Both the position numbers and the translations under genes were made by a program. Under the pieces are notes generated by a model. The model did no database searches, had not been told where the DNA came from, and worked only from the letters and a program-made list of their open reading frames with translations. 64,000 nt of DNA, taken from assembly GCA_018829445.1 (NCBI GenBank), contig JAHJTV010000038.1, forward strand, positions 182,337-246,336, read 5' to 3'. This document shows, in pieces, positions 52,208-62,095 of the stretch (the stretch's first letter is position 1; every line of letters starts with the position of its first letter). The stretch comes from a bacterium (lineage in GTDB: Bacteria; SAR324; XYD2-FULL-50-16).

Positions 52208-53656
52208 ATGAAAAAGAGTTCCTCTTCAACAACCTATCAAAAAGCCGAGTCACTGCTCAATGCGTTGGCAGTGAAAATACAAAGTATTGAAATAAATGGA
52301 AATGATGCACTAAACGACAAACTCATCGAAATACACAAAATGCTCACTTCCAGAAAAATCGATGAGATGGCCATTGCCAACAACAAAATTGATTCAATGA
52401 TTACCAAAAAAGAGGCTTTGATTGCGCAAAATGATTCATTTTTTAACGAAATTGCAGAAAAAACCGAAAAACTCACAGAAGGAGATAAAAAAAACAGGCT
52501 ACCCTTCAATCAGATAAATGAATGGGTTTTTCAAAAAAACGTTTTATTAGACCAGGAATCCTCCTTTTTAGATACCCAGATCTCTCAATTTTCTCAGAAA
52601 CTCGATAATTTAATCTCTTCCCTTGAAAGCAAAAAAAACGATTTGGATTCGCTGACAACTGAGTTGCTCATTTTAGAAAAGGAGAATGATCGTATAAGTA
52701 AACCTGATCGGTCATTGGAAATCAGAAACGAATTGATGGATCTGCAAAAGCAGATTGACGAGATAGAGATGTCTGCTGCCAGCCTCTGCAATGTAAAATA
52801 TTCAAGATCCTTTGATATAAAAAAGCAGATCGTCAGGTTTCAAACCAACCTTGATCAAATAATCAGCAGGATTCAAACCCTTAGTCTGCCGTTGCCTGAG
52901 AGTGAATCTCCTAAAAATTCAACTCCAAAGGCAAAACTGTCTCAAAAAATAAAAAGTGAGCTTACGGAAATAGAAGCGGTCACCCTTCAGGTTGAAAACA
53001 CTGTTCTTGAATTGCAGAATAAATTAGTCTCCCTTCAAAGTTTGGGTGACAGATTGGCCAAAGTCAAACAATTACAGAGAACAGCCCAATTGGAACTTCA
53101 AGGAGAGTTCAGCCGCCTTCAGAAAAAGGAAGCCCGGGAAAACATGATCAAGAGGTTTGCTGATGAGAAGAAGAATCAAAAAAACAGGATAAGAGACAAT
53201 GAGAAAAAGATAAAAGAGATCAAAACCAGTATTAAAGACCTGGAGTATAAAAAGGGCGGTGTATTGAATCAAAAAGCCTCATACTTGCGACAATTGGATC
53301 ACATTAAAACTCTCTATGGAAAAGTAGCTGCAAATGAAGAAAAAATTGACGGACTTGTCTCTGCGATTGATGTCATCACACCCCCTTCAAAGATCTGGGA
53401 AAACAGCATCAATGAAAGAATAAAGATGGCTCGCCGGGAAATAAGCCTGGGAAATCCTTTGGCTATTATCCTTTTCCCCCGTCGTACCGCTTTCAGGTTT
53501 CTTCTTAGTCAATATATCCGAAAAGAGGTCCTTTTTACCGAAAAAGAGCTTGAGGGCCTGGGCCTTTTGAAAAAAAGCTATCTTGAACAGATTGATGTTT
53601 TTCACAGGAAAAACAGACACGGACTGCAATTATGCCCTGAGATTCTAAGCCTTTAA
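52208..53656 (+). CDS. large coiled-coil protein of unknown function
   Basis: A 482-residue, highly charged protein made mostly of heptad-type coiled coil (IKSEL..IEAVTLQVENTVLELQNKLVSLQSLGDRL and many similar runs). It has no signal peptide, membrane segment or P-loop, so it is not an SMC ATPase. The Lys/Gln/Glu-rich sequence is interrupted by a hydrophobic, Arg-rich end (LAIILFPRRTAFRFLLSQYIRKE) that may be a small terminal domain. The start is uncertain: ATG at 52208 is chosen, but the frame is open to 52043. Neither start has a good ribosome binding site. The TGS GTPase gene follows 154 bp later. Confidence 0.75.
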   Translation: MKKSSSSTTYQKAESLLNALAVKIQSIEINGNDALNDKLIEIHKMLTSRKIDEMAIANNKIDSMITKKEALIAQNDSFFNEIAEKTEKLTEGDKKNRLPFNQINEWVFQKNVLLDQESSFLDTQISQFSQKLDNLISSLESKKNDLDSLTTELLILEKENDRISKPDRSLEIRNELMDLQKQIDEIEMSAASLCNVKYSRSFDIKKQIVRFQTNLDQIISRIQTLSLPLPESESPKNSTPKAKLSQKIKSELTEIEAVTLQVENTVLELQNKLVSLQSLGDRLAKVKQLQRTAQLELQGEFSRLQKKEARENMIKRFADEKKNQKNRIRDNEKKIKEIKTSIKDLEYKKGGVLNQKASYLRQLDHIKTLYGKVAANEEKIDGLVSAIDVITPPSKIWENSINERIKMARREISLGNPLAIILFPRRTAFRFLLSQYIRKEVLFTEKELEGLGLLKKSYLEQIDVFHRKNRHGLQLCPEILSL

Positions 53657-53810
53657 TATCACAGCCACACAGACAAAATAATCATCCCACCGTATTCACC
53701 AAACCTGCCGGATAATCGATCGACTTGATTTTTCTGTCGAATAGATCCAGAATTATCAATGTCGATTTGATATCCTGATTTTTTCGCTGAACCTTCTTAA
53801 AAGAGCAATT

Positions 53811-54797
53811 ATGCCGGCCAATCTGCCTCCCGGTTATTTTGAGATTGAAAAACGGCTAAAAGATGCCAAGACACCCTCTGAAAAGGTCTCCTGTCTGGAA
53901 GAGATGATGAGTGTAATTCCCAAACACAAAGGAACTGATAAACTCAGAGCGGAGATTCGAAAAAAAATATCCAAGTTGAAGGTTTCACCTCAATCAAAAA
54001 AAGGAGCAACCAGAAAGGAATCCGCTTATAACATCAATCGGGAAGGAGCAGGACAGGTTATCATATCGGGTCCTCCAAATGTGGGGAAATCTTCGCTGGT
54101 TGCGGTACTTACAAACGCAACGCCTGAAATCTCAGATTCTCCGCACTCCACCTGGAAACCAACGCCAGGCATGATGTCAATACATGATATTCAGATACAG
54201 CTGATCGATACGCCTCCTTTAAACAGGGACTATGTGGACAAAGATCTTTTTGATCTGATTAGAAGATCGGATCTGTTGCTGTTAACAGTTGATATTCAGG
54301 GTGATCCTTTTCAACAACTGGAAGAGACGGCTGACATCCTGAAACAAAATAGAATCGCCCCTGTCAGACTCAAAGATCGATATCCGGACCAACCTCGAAT
54401 GACTTTTCTGCCGTTTCATGTTCTGGCCAATAAAAACGACTCGGAGCAATTTGATGAAAATGTAGATATTTTCGCCGAACTGCTTGAGGATGACTGGCCC
54501 TATCTTCCTGTTTCTGCAAAAACAGGACGAAATATGGAGCTGTTGAAAAAGGTTATTTTTGAACGACTGGAAATCGTTCGCGTTTATTCCAAAACACCAG
54601 GAAAACCGGCAGATATGAAGGCCCCTTTTGTTCTGAAGAGGGGAGATACGGTGGAACAATTTGCAGCCAAAGTACACATGACGTTCGCGGAAAAGATGAA
54701 ACATGCTCGCATATGGGGAGATAACGTGTATGATGGACAACTGGTACAACGTGATCACCAGCCAAATGACGGCGATATTGTCGAAATTCATATCTGA
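53811..54797 (+). CDS. Obg/DRG-like GTPase with C-terminal TGS domain
   Basis: A 328-residue P-loop GTPase of the TRAFAC class. G1 is GPPNVGKS (87-94), G3 is DTPP (133-136; usually DTPG), G4 is NKND (about 207) and G5 is SAKTG. The C-terminal TGS domain (about 265-328) has KTPGKPADMKAPFVLKRGDTVEQFA and PNDGDIVEIHI. A helical N-terminus of about 75 residues precedes the G domain. Members of the Obg-HflX/DRG group act in ribosome assembly or translation. The DTPP form is a small deviation. It is separate from the preceding coiled-coil gene, but in the same orientation. Confidence 0.92.
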   Translation: MPANLPPGYFEIEKRLKDAKTPSEKVSCLEEMMSVIPKHKGTDKLRAEIRKKISKLKVSPQSKKGATRKESAYNINREGAGQVIISGPPNVGKSSLVAVLTNATPEISDSPHSTWKPTPGMMSIHDIQIQLIDTPPLNRDYVDKDLFDLIRRSDLLLLTVDIQGDPFQQLEETADILKQNRIAPVRLKDRYPDQPRMTFLPFHVLANKNDSEQFDENVDIFAELLEDDWPYLPVSAKTGRNMELLKKVIFERLEIVRVYSKTPGKPADMKAPFVLKRGDTVEQFAAKVHMTFAEKMKHARIWGDNVYDGQLVQRDHQPNDGDIVEIHI

Positions 54798-55086
54798 CAG
54801 GTTTGTAGGGAACTCAATTGTTAAATAGAGTACCTGTCCTTTTAAAATTGAAAGTAATGGATTTCATAAACAGATCGACAAGTGAGGTTTTTGAATCACA
54901 GGTACATACCTTTTACTGAGCGGTCTGGAAGTACTTCATCAGATGTATTTGTCTCACAATTTGGTAGGGGAAGTTAGCAGACGGCATCCTTCCCACTACC
55001 AAGATTCTATCGGCAATCGCTTTGTAGGCTAGCCATCAGTGGATGGTCTGTAAAATGGTAGCCAAAAACGATAGATATGTGGATGG

Positions 55087-55584
55087 CTATTTTGCAGATT
55101 TATACGCTTTCTTAATTTGATCAACCAGAACATCAATTTCTACGGGCTTTTCAAGATATCCAAATGCCCCAAGTTCTTTTGCTTGTCTTTCATCCTTTTC
55201 TGATCCATGTCCAGTAAGAATGATTACCTGTACTGCAGGATACTGTTTTCGAATTCGACGTAAGACCTCCATTCCTCCAATACCTGGCATTTTAAGATCC
55301 AGGATCATAACGTCCGGTTCTTCATTGGATACAATTTTTAATGCTTCTTCTCCGTTCAGCGCAATTTCGGAACCGAGTTTTTCCTTATAAAACTTACGTT
55401 TTTCTTCTTTCTCTTCTTTATCTTTTAGATATTGTCTAGCCATATCCGGACCGCCACCTTCAGCCAAAGATGCTGCCGTCGTCATCTCTTCGTAGCTTTT
55501 TAACAAACGCATTTTAATACGTTCCGCCAATGTATGAACGAATTCCTCTTCGTCATCCACCAATAGTATTTTAATTTTATCCAT
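55087..55584 (-). CDS. response regulator with large insertion in the receiver fold
   Basis: A 165-residue stand-alone receiver. The acidic pair is D10-D11, phosphoacceptor Asp96 is in ILDLKMPG, and the switch Thr and Lys lie in ILTGHGSEKD and EKPVEI. In a normal receiver the acidic pair and the phosphoacceptor are about 43 residues apart (as in the regulator at 63378-63812). Here they are 86 apart, because about 43 charged residues follow helix 1 (LLKSYEEMTTAASLAEGGG... KDKEEKEEKRKFYKEKLG). No output domain is present, so it probably docks to a partner. Confidence 0.93.
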   Translation of the reverse strand: MDKIKILLVDDEEEFVHTLAERIKMRLLKSYEEMTTAASLAEGGGPDMARQYLKDKEEKEEKRKFYKEKLGSEIALNGEEALKIVSNEEPDVMILDLKMPGIGGMEVLRRIRKQYPAVQVIILTGHGSEKDERQAKELGAFGYLEKPVEIDVLVDQIKKAYKSAK

Positions 55585-55886
55585 CCCTTTGCCTCATGGT
55601 TAAAAGTTATTGTTTTCCGTCAGAATACCATAATGTATTAAGTTTTGTTAGATGTATCTTCAATTTCATACACTGCCAGACTCCGTCAAGTTGATTCAGC
55701 GAAAACACTTGATATCTCTCAAACACTTAAGCACCTGTTTCTCGAATACATTTCGGTATTTTTAAACCAATAGACCGAATTTATATCCCCTTGGCAATAT
55801 CAAACTCAAGAAATGTCACCCCTCCTCACTTTGTCGACTTAGACCTGTTCTCCTAAGAAGTAAAATCGTTTTTCTCTCTGACCAGG
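55585..55886. other. intergenic region, nothing recognisable
   Basis: About 302 bp of A+T-rich DNA between the inserted-receiver and kinase-like genes, with no repeats or hairpins of note. A promoter for the response regulator may be here. Confidence 0.4.
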
Positions 55887-56546
55887 TTATTCCGGTAGTG
55901 TAAGTTCCATCACTATTTCCAATTTGGTTTCATTTAGATCCGTTTTGAACCCCAATTCCCTTGCAAGCAATTGGATTTTTTGCCATTGCTCCGTTAAATT
56001 GGGGTTCAGATGTGAGCTGTCTGTTTCTGCCAATTCATGCAACCCGGAAAATTGAATAAGGACCGATTCCGGCAGTTTCTCAGTCTGAATCTTGATATTT
56101 CCTCCCTGCGATAAAATTGATATCATGCATTCCAAGACCAAGATTAATAATCTTTGAAATTGAATCGGTTGGATACTAAAGCAAATTATTTCATCAGACT
56201 GAGCAAGCAATATGTTAACCTTATTTAACCTGGCACGATGACGATAGAGAATAATCATTGTGTTTAAAGTTTGCACCAAGTCGATCTCCACACACTCATA
56301 TTGCAGACTGTGTGAGAAGCGGTTTAACTGTTTAAGTGTATCAATGCCCCGCCCGATCTGGGAGTTAATAGATGAAAATTGCTTTTCTATTTGTTCACGG
56401 AAAATAGAAGAATCACTCTTTGACATTATGAACAGATCTTCCATTAATCCTGTCATCTCTTTAATTGTTGCAAAAACATTTTTCAACTCATGTGTCACAC
56501 CTGCTGTTACCTCTCCGATAAAGGCCACCTCATTTGTATTTTCCAT
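55887..56546 (-). CDS. histidine-kinase-like dimerisation protein with decayed ATPase
   Basis: A 219-residue soluble protein. The N-terminus is a good DHp helix with the H-box EVTAGVTHELKNVFATIKE (His19). The rest has the length of an ATPase domain, but the N-box position reads RLLILVLECMISIL in place of the usual N-containing motif, and no G1 (DxGxG) or G2 box is visible. It probably cannot bind ATP itself. It could serve as a phosphotransfer or dimerisation partner for the complete kinase encoded next (56708-58417), or act as an anti-kinase. Confidence 0.85.
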   Translation of the reverse strand: MENTNEVAFIGEVTAGVTHELKNVFATIKEMTGLMEDLFIMSKSDSSIFREQIEKQFSSINSQIGRGIDTLKQLNRFSHSLQYECVEIDLVQTLNTMIILYRHRARLNKVNILLAQSDEIICFSIQPIQFQRLLILVLECMISILSQGGNIKIQTEKLPESVLIQFSGLHELAETDSSHLNPNLTEQWQKIQLLARELGFKTDLNETKLEIVMELTLPE

Positions 56547-56707
56547 AATAAATCTTTTACTCTCTCCTATGTTGCCTGCACTATCATTAATATTAACAGT
56601 CTGTTAGTTTATAAAGGTTGTTGATTTGGCCGCAAAGCTTACAAGGTTTGGTATTATCTCAGAATGCAAAACAATCGACAAATTCATTTCTTTTTCCATA
56701 GCTCCGC

Positions 56708-58417
56708 TTATGTTTCCGGACTGTTTTTGCGGATATGAATGGTGAAAGTTGCTCCTACTCCTTCTTCACTTTTGGCGATCAATTCACCACCGAGCTTCTT
56801 AATAATACCATAAGTAATCGGCAACCCTAAACCTGTTCCGTAACCCTTCTTTGTTGTAAAAAATGGTTCAAAAATATGGGTCATGATTTCTTCCGACATA
56901 CCACAGCCATTGTCCGAAATTGTCACAGCTACCTTATCTTTATCATGATCCCAAGTGGATATGATTATCCGCCCTTCATCTTCAACCGCATCAAAGGCGT
57001 TTGTTAAGATATTGAGAAACACCTGTTGTAATTGGCCTTTATCTGATGAGATAATTGGCAAATTATCGGCAAACTTGAGAATGATCTCAATTTTTCGATA
57101 AAGTGCTTCTTTTTCCAGAAAGCCAATAACTTCTTTGAGTGTATCATTCAGATCCAAGTTTTCATACGCTACTTCAATGCGACGAGCAAATCCCAACAAA
57201 CGGTGAGTAACATCTTTACAACGTTTTACTGATTGCAGGATAGACTTGGTAAGCTCCTGAAACCTGACTTTCCCTTCAAAATCTGCTTGGAGTTTGATTA
57301 AATCATCCATAAGGCCGGCTTTTTGATCAATTATAGCCATTGGATTATTGATCTCATGTGCTACTCCTGCTGCCAGTCTTCCAAGCGATGATAGCTTTTG
57401 CGTGTTTTCGAGTTCACGAAATGCAAGCTCTCTTTTTTCATCGGCATCTTTGATCTTTTTTATCAAATAATTTGTAATACTAATTACCATAATAATAATC
57501 AGAGCAGTTCCACCAATGAAAACAATGATCATTTGATTTTTTAGTTTGAACCATGACTTTAAGACAACAGATGTTGGTTTGACCACAACCAGAATGAATT
57601 CATGGTGATTGAAGCTGTTTAGTGCGACCACAACATTACGACCTAATCCGTCAACAACCTCCATGACTTCAGCTCCCTGAATTCCCAGGGGAACTTGGAG
57701 TTTGCAATTCTCCAGAACCTGACCATAATATTGCGACTGTATCTGCATGATTCCAGCTCTATTAATAAAAAATGCATCACTTTCCGGTTCTAATCTCACT
57801 GATTTAATAATGCTTTCAAATTTTTTGGTGTCGATAGTAGCACGAAGTATCCAGGAATGACCTTCTGAGGTAAACTGTTGGACAGCAATTGCAATATGTG
57901 GAAACTTACGATAACCCATAAAAACGTCGCTTATATAGTATCCTCGCAATGACACTTCATGAAACCATTCTTGATTTGAATAATCCCTTCCCACTAAATT
58001 ATATGCCCCGGCGTATGCGACCTGTATTCCGTTACTGTTGATAACACCAAGATCAACTATTCCACCTATTTCCTTCTTAAGCACTTGGAAAAGGCGATTC
58101 AGCATTTCTTCTCTCGATATGTCATCGTATGTATTGGATGCAGCTGTATAGCGAATGACAGAAAGCCGTTCGTCTAAAAAAAGTTCAAAAGCAAAGACTG
58201 TTTTTGCTAGAAGTAATTGCATTGGATTAACGATTTCGGACTTTAGACTGGTCTGGTATTGATGATAGTTCAAAACAGTCATTGAAATCAGCGGGGTAAA
58301 TGATACCAGGAACATCAGCACCACAATATTGCGACGCAACAATCGGTATCGCGTGGACAATGTCTTTTTATTCCCGAAAAATATGAAGGGGTTTAGTTTT
58401 TTAAATATTCTATTCAT
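56708..58417 (-). CDS. membrane sensor histidine kinase with Cache domain
   Basis: A 569-residue sensor kinase. TM1 (about residues 32-52) and TM2 (about 290-312) bracket an extracytoplasmic double Cache-like domain (GVINSNGIQVAYAGAYNLVGRDYSNQEWF...). The cytoplasmic part has an H-box RLAAGVAHEINNPMAII, the N-box QVFLNILTNAFDAV, G1 DNGCGM and G2 GTGLGLPITYGIIKKLGGELIAKS. It should autophosphorylate on His. It is followed by the kinase-like gene at 55887 and the inserted receiver at 55087 in the same orientation, forming a plausible phosphorelay. ATG at 58417 is preferred over TTG at 58435. Confidence 0.93.
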   Translation of the reverse strand: MNRIFKKLNPFIFFGNKKTLSTRYRLLRRNIVVLMFLVSFTPLISMTVLNYHQYQTSLKSEIVNPMQLLLAKTVFAFELFLDERLSVIRYTAASNTYDDISREEMLNRLFQVLKKEIGGIVDLGVINSNGIQVAYAGAYNLVGRDYSNQEWFHEVSLRGYYISDVFMGYRKFPHIAIAVQQFTSEGHSWILRATIDTKKFESIIKSVRLEPESDAFFINRAGIMQIQSQYYGQVLENCKLQVPLGIQGAEVMEVVDGLGRNVVVALNSFNHHEFILVVVKPTSVVLKSWFKLKNQMIIVFIGGTALIIIMVISITNYLIKKIKDADEKRELAFRELENTQKLSSLGRLAAGVAHEINNPMAIIDQKAGLMDDLIKLQADFEGKVRFQELTKSILQSVKRCKDVTHRLLGFARRIEVAYENLDLNDTLKEVIGFLEKEALYRKIEIILKFADNLPIISSDKGQLQQVFLNILTNAFDAVEDEGRIIISTWDHDKDKVAVTISDNGCGMSEEIMTHIFEPFFTTKKGYGTGLGLPITYGIIKKLGGELIAKSEEGVGATFTIHIRKNSPET

Positions 58418-58506
58418 TGATAAATTGAGTAACAAGAGAACAACTCATTTGGTTTTTTATATAATGTCGAAACAGGAAAAATGGTGTTTTAAAGATGATC
58501 TTCGTA

Positions 58507-61125
58507 TTATACAGATTCATTATTATTTAAAATGACTTTTGTGATATCACGGTTGATCTTTTCACGATAATAATTTACAGATTTCCCATTGGACATAATC
58601 ATATCCAATTGTCGGCTATGAATAGTCAAATAGCCGAGAATCTTGAGGCAATCAACCGTAGAGGAGGCGCTGCGACTCTCCAGACGAGCCAACAAGACGT
58701 CTTCTTTGAGGGTCACATTGAATCCATAATCCTCTAAAATATCCCCAATAAACTGCACTCGTTTTGATCGTCTTTGATAATCGGCAGCCCCTCCCTTAAA
58801 CATAAAACTGATGAAGTTTTCCTCGACCCTCTCGCTAACCATTGATTCAATAGTTGAGAAATGGAAACCCAATTTTGAGGACAAGCTGCAAAAATTTTTT
58901 GAAATTATAAAATAGTTTTTATCGGCTGTTCTAGTGCGGCTTCTGTCTCCAATAGTCCTATTGGCTGATCCTTGAAACATAACCGCCATAAATCCTCGGC
59001 CGTCGATGGGAGGGCCCGCCCAGGGCACAGCGATCATTCCGTCCCATATTGCTAGCATGGGAATTGAATTGATATCCTCCAGATAAATACGTTTCCCCGG
59101 TATTTCCTTATTAAAACCATCATCAAGATTTAATACCCACCACTGCATCGGTACTTTATATACCAGTTGTTTGGCGGACCTTTCAGCAAAGTGATGTTCC
59201 TTACCAAAGTTGAAGATTTCCAACACTGATTTCTCATGAATAAAGCGGGTGATGTCATGCAGGGTTTGACAATTGGACGGGTTAAAGTCAGTTGAATCCG
59301 GGTCGAGCAAATGAAGAGGTACAATTAGGCGACTAATATCCTTCAAGGTACTGTATACGGGACTGTCTGCAATTAGATTTTTTCTGGGCTTTTGAACTGT
59401 CAACACAGAAAGGACTTCCCCACGATAGACAGTTTTCCCAACAGTATCAATGGTTATAATATCACCGGACTTTATAATACTGCTGGCTTGTTGCAAGCCG
59501 AATAATGCCGGGATGTCAAATTCCCGGGCTACATTCGCCAAATGCCCGGCAAAGCTCCCTTCTTCGGTTATGACGGCTATTGCCCGACTCAATAATGAAG
59601 CCCAGCGTGGATTGGCTTGTTGTAAAACCAGGATTGCACCTTTAGGGAATATGAGTAAATCACTTCTTTTTTTTACCAGAAAAGCAGGTCCACACGCTGA
59701 TCCGGCGTTTATGACGGTACCGCCGCTGAGAATCACATCGGCACCGGATAGTATTTTCCCGGCACTCTCAAAGCCCGTTGTTTCCTTCTCGATCTGCTGC
59801 AAAGGACGGCTCTGAAGCAGAACAATCCGTCCGGATTTCTCAATTGCCCACTCAATATCCTGCGGACAACCAAAATGAGACTCCAATCGAATAGCGATTT
59901 GTGCGACCATTAAAACCTGGCTTGGGTTCAATGATGGTTTTCTCTGCAATTCATAGTCAGGATTAAAATCGATAATACCGGCTTTGGAGTCATTAATGAC
60001 AATCGTGGACTTGGTTGCTATTTTCTGATCCAGAATAACCAATGATGGTTCCCTTGATACAACAAACTGATCACACGCCGTGTTTCCATCAACTACTGAT
60101 TTTGGAAGTCCCCAGTTACTGCTGATGAAAATAGCATCATCCCGAGTATCCAAAGGATTACGTGAGTAGATAACGCCTCCGCATTCTGCATCCACCATTG
60201 TGAGACATCCTACACACATTATATTCTCTTCGTCTTTGATGCCAAAGTTATATCGGTAGGTAATGGCAGGAAGGCTGAAATTGCTGGAAAGAACACGTCG
60301 ATAAGCCTGCAGAGCACTGTCAAGAGTGACGTTAAGCTCAGAGTAATACAGCCCGGCAAATGAGGTTTTAGCAAGATCCTCACCAAGAGCACTGCTTCTT
60401 AGTGCAATTCGGACAGCATGACCAAATCGGTTTTTTAGTCGGTTCAATTCACCCTGGATAGCTTCCACTAATTCCAATGGCAATGGAGCCTCTTCTATAA
60501 GTTTTTGGATCTCTTCACTTGTATGTTGCAGGGAATTTAGATCATCAAAATCGGTGGTTTGAAAACGACGGTCAATTTCCGTCTGCAAATTGTTGCTGTC
60601 AATGAAGAGCAGGTAAGAAGCAGCCGTAATAACAAAGCCATCTGGGACATCTAGTCCTAAATTATTCTTTATTTCTGCCAACCGAGACATTTTATTCCCG
60701 GTTAAACCTGAACTGTTCTGATTAATGGCTTCAAAAGGGAGAATCAACGTTACGCCTACTACCGGTAACTTGGGTTTTAAAATCTGGCTGATTTTTGATT
60801 GGATGTCTTTAAAGCGAGAATCCAGTCCCTTATATTTACCCTGTGTCAGTTCTTCCAGATTTCGAATCATGCGGTAAACATCGACAGCTATTGCAGTGCA
60901 TTTGCCTCTGACAAACTGCATGTTAAAGGGATCACCGCTAATAAGTGCTTTTTCAATGTGACCCATGTTATCAAGCGCTTTGTTATTAGCCCTTAACAGC
61001 AACTTAAAACCATGAAAGTGTGCCTTAAACTCAAGACTTAAAGCTTCAAAATCCCCAGTTTCAGGGTGCTTGTGCCTGGTTGAAAACTTTTTTGCCAGAC
61101 GATGTAAACAATTGATAAGTTTCAT
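58507..61125 (-). CDS. PEP-synthase-like protein without the C-terminal PEP-binding barrel
   Basis: An 872-residue protein. After an N-terminal helical part of about 140 residues comes a PPDK/PEP-synthase-type ATP-grasp domain (FGHAVRIALRSSALGEDLAKTSFAGLYYSEL, GGVIYSRNPLDT, QDIEWAIEKSGRIVLLQSRPL). A swivelling phosphohistidine domain follows, with ITEEGSFAGHLANVARE and His about 528. Normal PEP synthases end in a PEP/pyruvate-binding TIM barrel. Here that place holds an unrecognised domain of about 280 residues with WVLNLDDGF and AVPWAGPPIDGRGF. It may use ATP to phosphorylate an unknown acceptor through His. ATG at 61125 is chosen; a TTG at 61152 is possible. Confidence 0.88.
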   Translation of the reverse strand: MKLINCLHRLAKKFSTRHKHPETGDFEALSLEFKAHFHGFKLLLRANNKALDNMGHIEKALISGDPFNMQFVRGKCTAIAVDVYRMIRNLEELTQGKYKGLDSRFKDIQSKISQILKPKLPVVGVTLILPFEAINQNSSGLTGNKMSRLAEIKNNLGLDVPDGFVITAASYLLFIDSNNLQTEIDRRFQTTDFDDLNSLQHTSEEIQKLIEEAPLPLELVEAIQGELNRLKNRFGHAVRIALRSSALGEDLAKTSFAGLYYSELNVTLDSALQAYRRVLSSNFSLPAITYRYNFGIKDEENIMCVGCLTMVDAECGGVIYSRNPLDTRDDAIFISSNWGLPKSVVDGNTACDQFVVSREPSLVILDQKIATKSTIVINDSKAGIIDFNPDYELQRKPSLNPSQVLMVAQIAIRLESHFGCPQDIEWAIEKSGRIVLLQSRPLQQIEKETTGFESAGKILSGADVILSGGTVINAGSACGPAFLVKKRSDLLIFPKGAILVLQQANPRWASLLSRAIAVITEEGSFAGHLANVAREFDIPALFGLQQASSIIKSGDIITIDTVGKTVYRGEVLSVLTVQKPRKNLIADSPVYSTLKDISRLIVPLHLLDPDSTDFNPSNCQTLHDITRFIHEKSVLEIFNFGKEHHFAERSAKQLVYKVPMQWWVLNLDDGFNKEIPGKRIYLEDINSIPMLAIWDGMIAVPWAGPPIDGRGFMAVMFQGSANRTIGDRSRTRTADKNYFIISKNFCSLSSKLGFHFSTIESMVSERVEENFISFMFKGGAADYQRRSKRVQFIGDILEDYGFNVTLKEDVLLARLESRSASSTVDCLKILGYLTIHSRQLDMIMSNGKSVNYYREKINRDITKVILNNNESV

Positions 61126-61414
61126 ATAAGTTCTATCGTCCAACCATTTCAACGTAAATCCCGGAGGACGATATGGGCAAATGGCAAATTTTGTATAAAT
61201 TCATAATACCGATTCTGTGACTTGTCTTGCTTGCTTTACTGGAGTTTATTCAGTTCAGTTCGATTCAGAATATCCTTTGATTCCTGCGGGAGATCTTTTA
61301 TCGCAGCAGCAATCCCTGCTTTTTTTTACAGGGATTTGCCACAGTCAAGAAGACTCACGCAATAAAAACAACTCCAGATCTTTTTTGCATCGACTAGCTA
61401 TCTGTCACTCGATA

Positions 61415-62095
61415 TCAAAGTTTCAGACCCGCTCCCTTGAACAGAAACAAGATGGCGAATCCAAACCAGAGGGTGTACACAACATAAAACATCAATGAGA
61501 AAACTACCATAAAAACACGATCTCTAATATTCTGAGCTTCGATACCATAGTAGTTATAAGAAGCTTCCACTCCTTTTTGTATAATTGAAGATACAAGTTT
61601 ACTTTCGTTATATTTTTTCTGTTTTATCAGGAATTTATCAATCGCTTGCATTCCTTTCCACCATGTATATAGAACCCTTCTTTCCTGAATCCCATATCGA
61701 GTCCGAACTTTTTCGCCTTCATTAGCGTACATCAAGTCGGTATCATCAAGACAAATGCCCATTAATTGTCCAAAATCTGCGTTGATGATCAATTGTCCGT
61801 CTTCTGATTGGGATGGGATTCCGTTTACATTGAGTAAATTCGCCAAATCCCCTTTTAGCCTTTCATTGTCAATCAATAATTGAAGTCTTATGTATTGACC
61901 AGAAAAGGACTTGGCATCCTTTTTCAACTTTGGGATATAATAAGCTGATCCTTTGGAAATATTATTGTATAGATTATCAATTTTATTGATCAGGTTGTTG
62001 CCCTGAAAGAGTGGCATAAACATCAGCGTCAGAACAGCTGCAAATCCAAGTAAAAGTCCAATTCCAATAAAAAGATCTTTGTTTTTCTTGTCCAT
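61415..62095 (-). CDS. two-TM membrane protein coupled to the TSUP carrier
   Basis: A 226-residue protein of unknown family. One TM lies near the N-terminus (IGIGLLLGFAAVLTLMFMPLF) and one or two near the C-terminus (VFMVVFSLMFYVVYTLWFGFAILFLF). The loop of about 160 residues is polar and probably periplasmic. Its ATG shares one base with the TSUP stop (TAATG), implying strict co-translation. It may be a periplasmic sensor or accessory subunit of the carrier. Confidence 0.85.
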   Translation of the reverse strand: MDKKNKDLFIGIGLLLGFAAVLTLMFMPLFQGNNLINKIDNLYNNISKGSAYYIPKLKKDAKSFSGQYIRLQLLIDNERLKGDLANLLNVNGIPSQSEDGQLIINADFGQLMGICLDDTDLMYANEGEKVRTRYGIQERRVLYTWWKGMQAIDKFLIKQKKYNESKLVSSIIQKGVEASYNYYGIEAQNIRDRVFMVVFSLMFYVVYTLWFGFAILFLFKGAGLKL

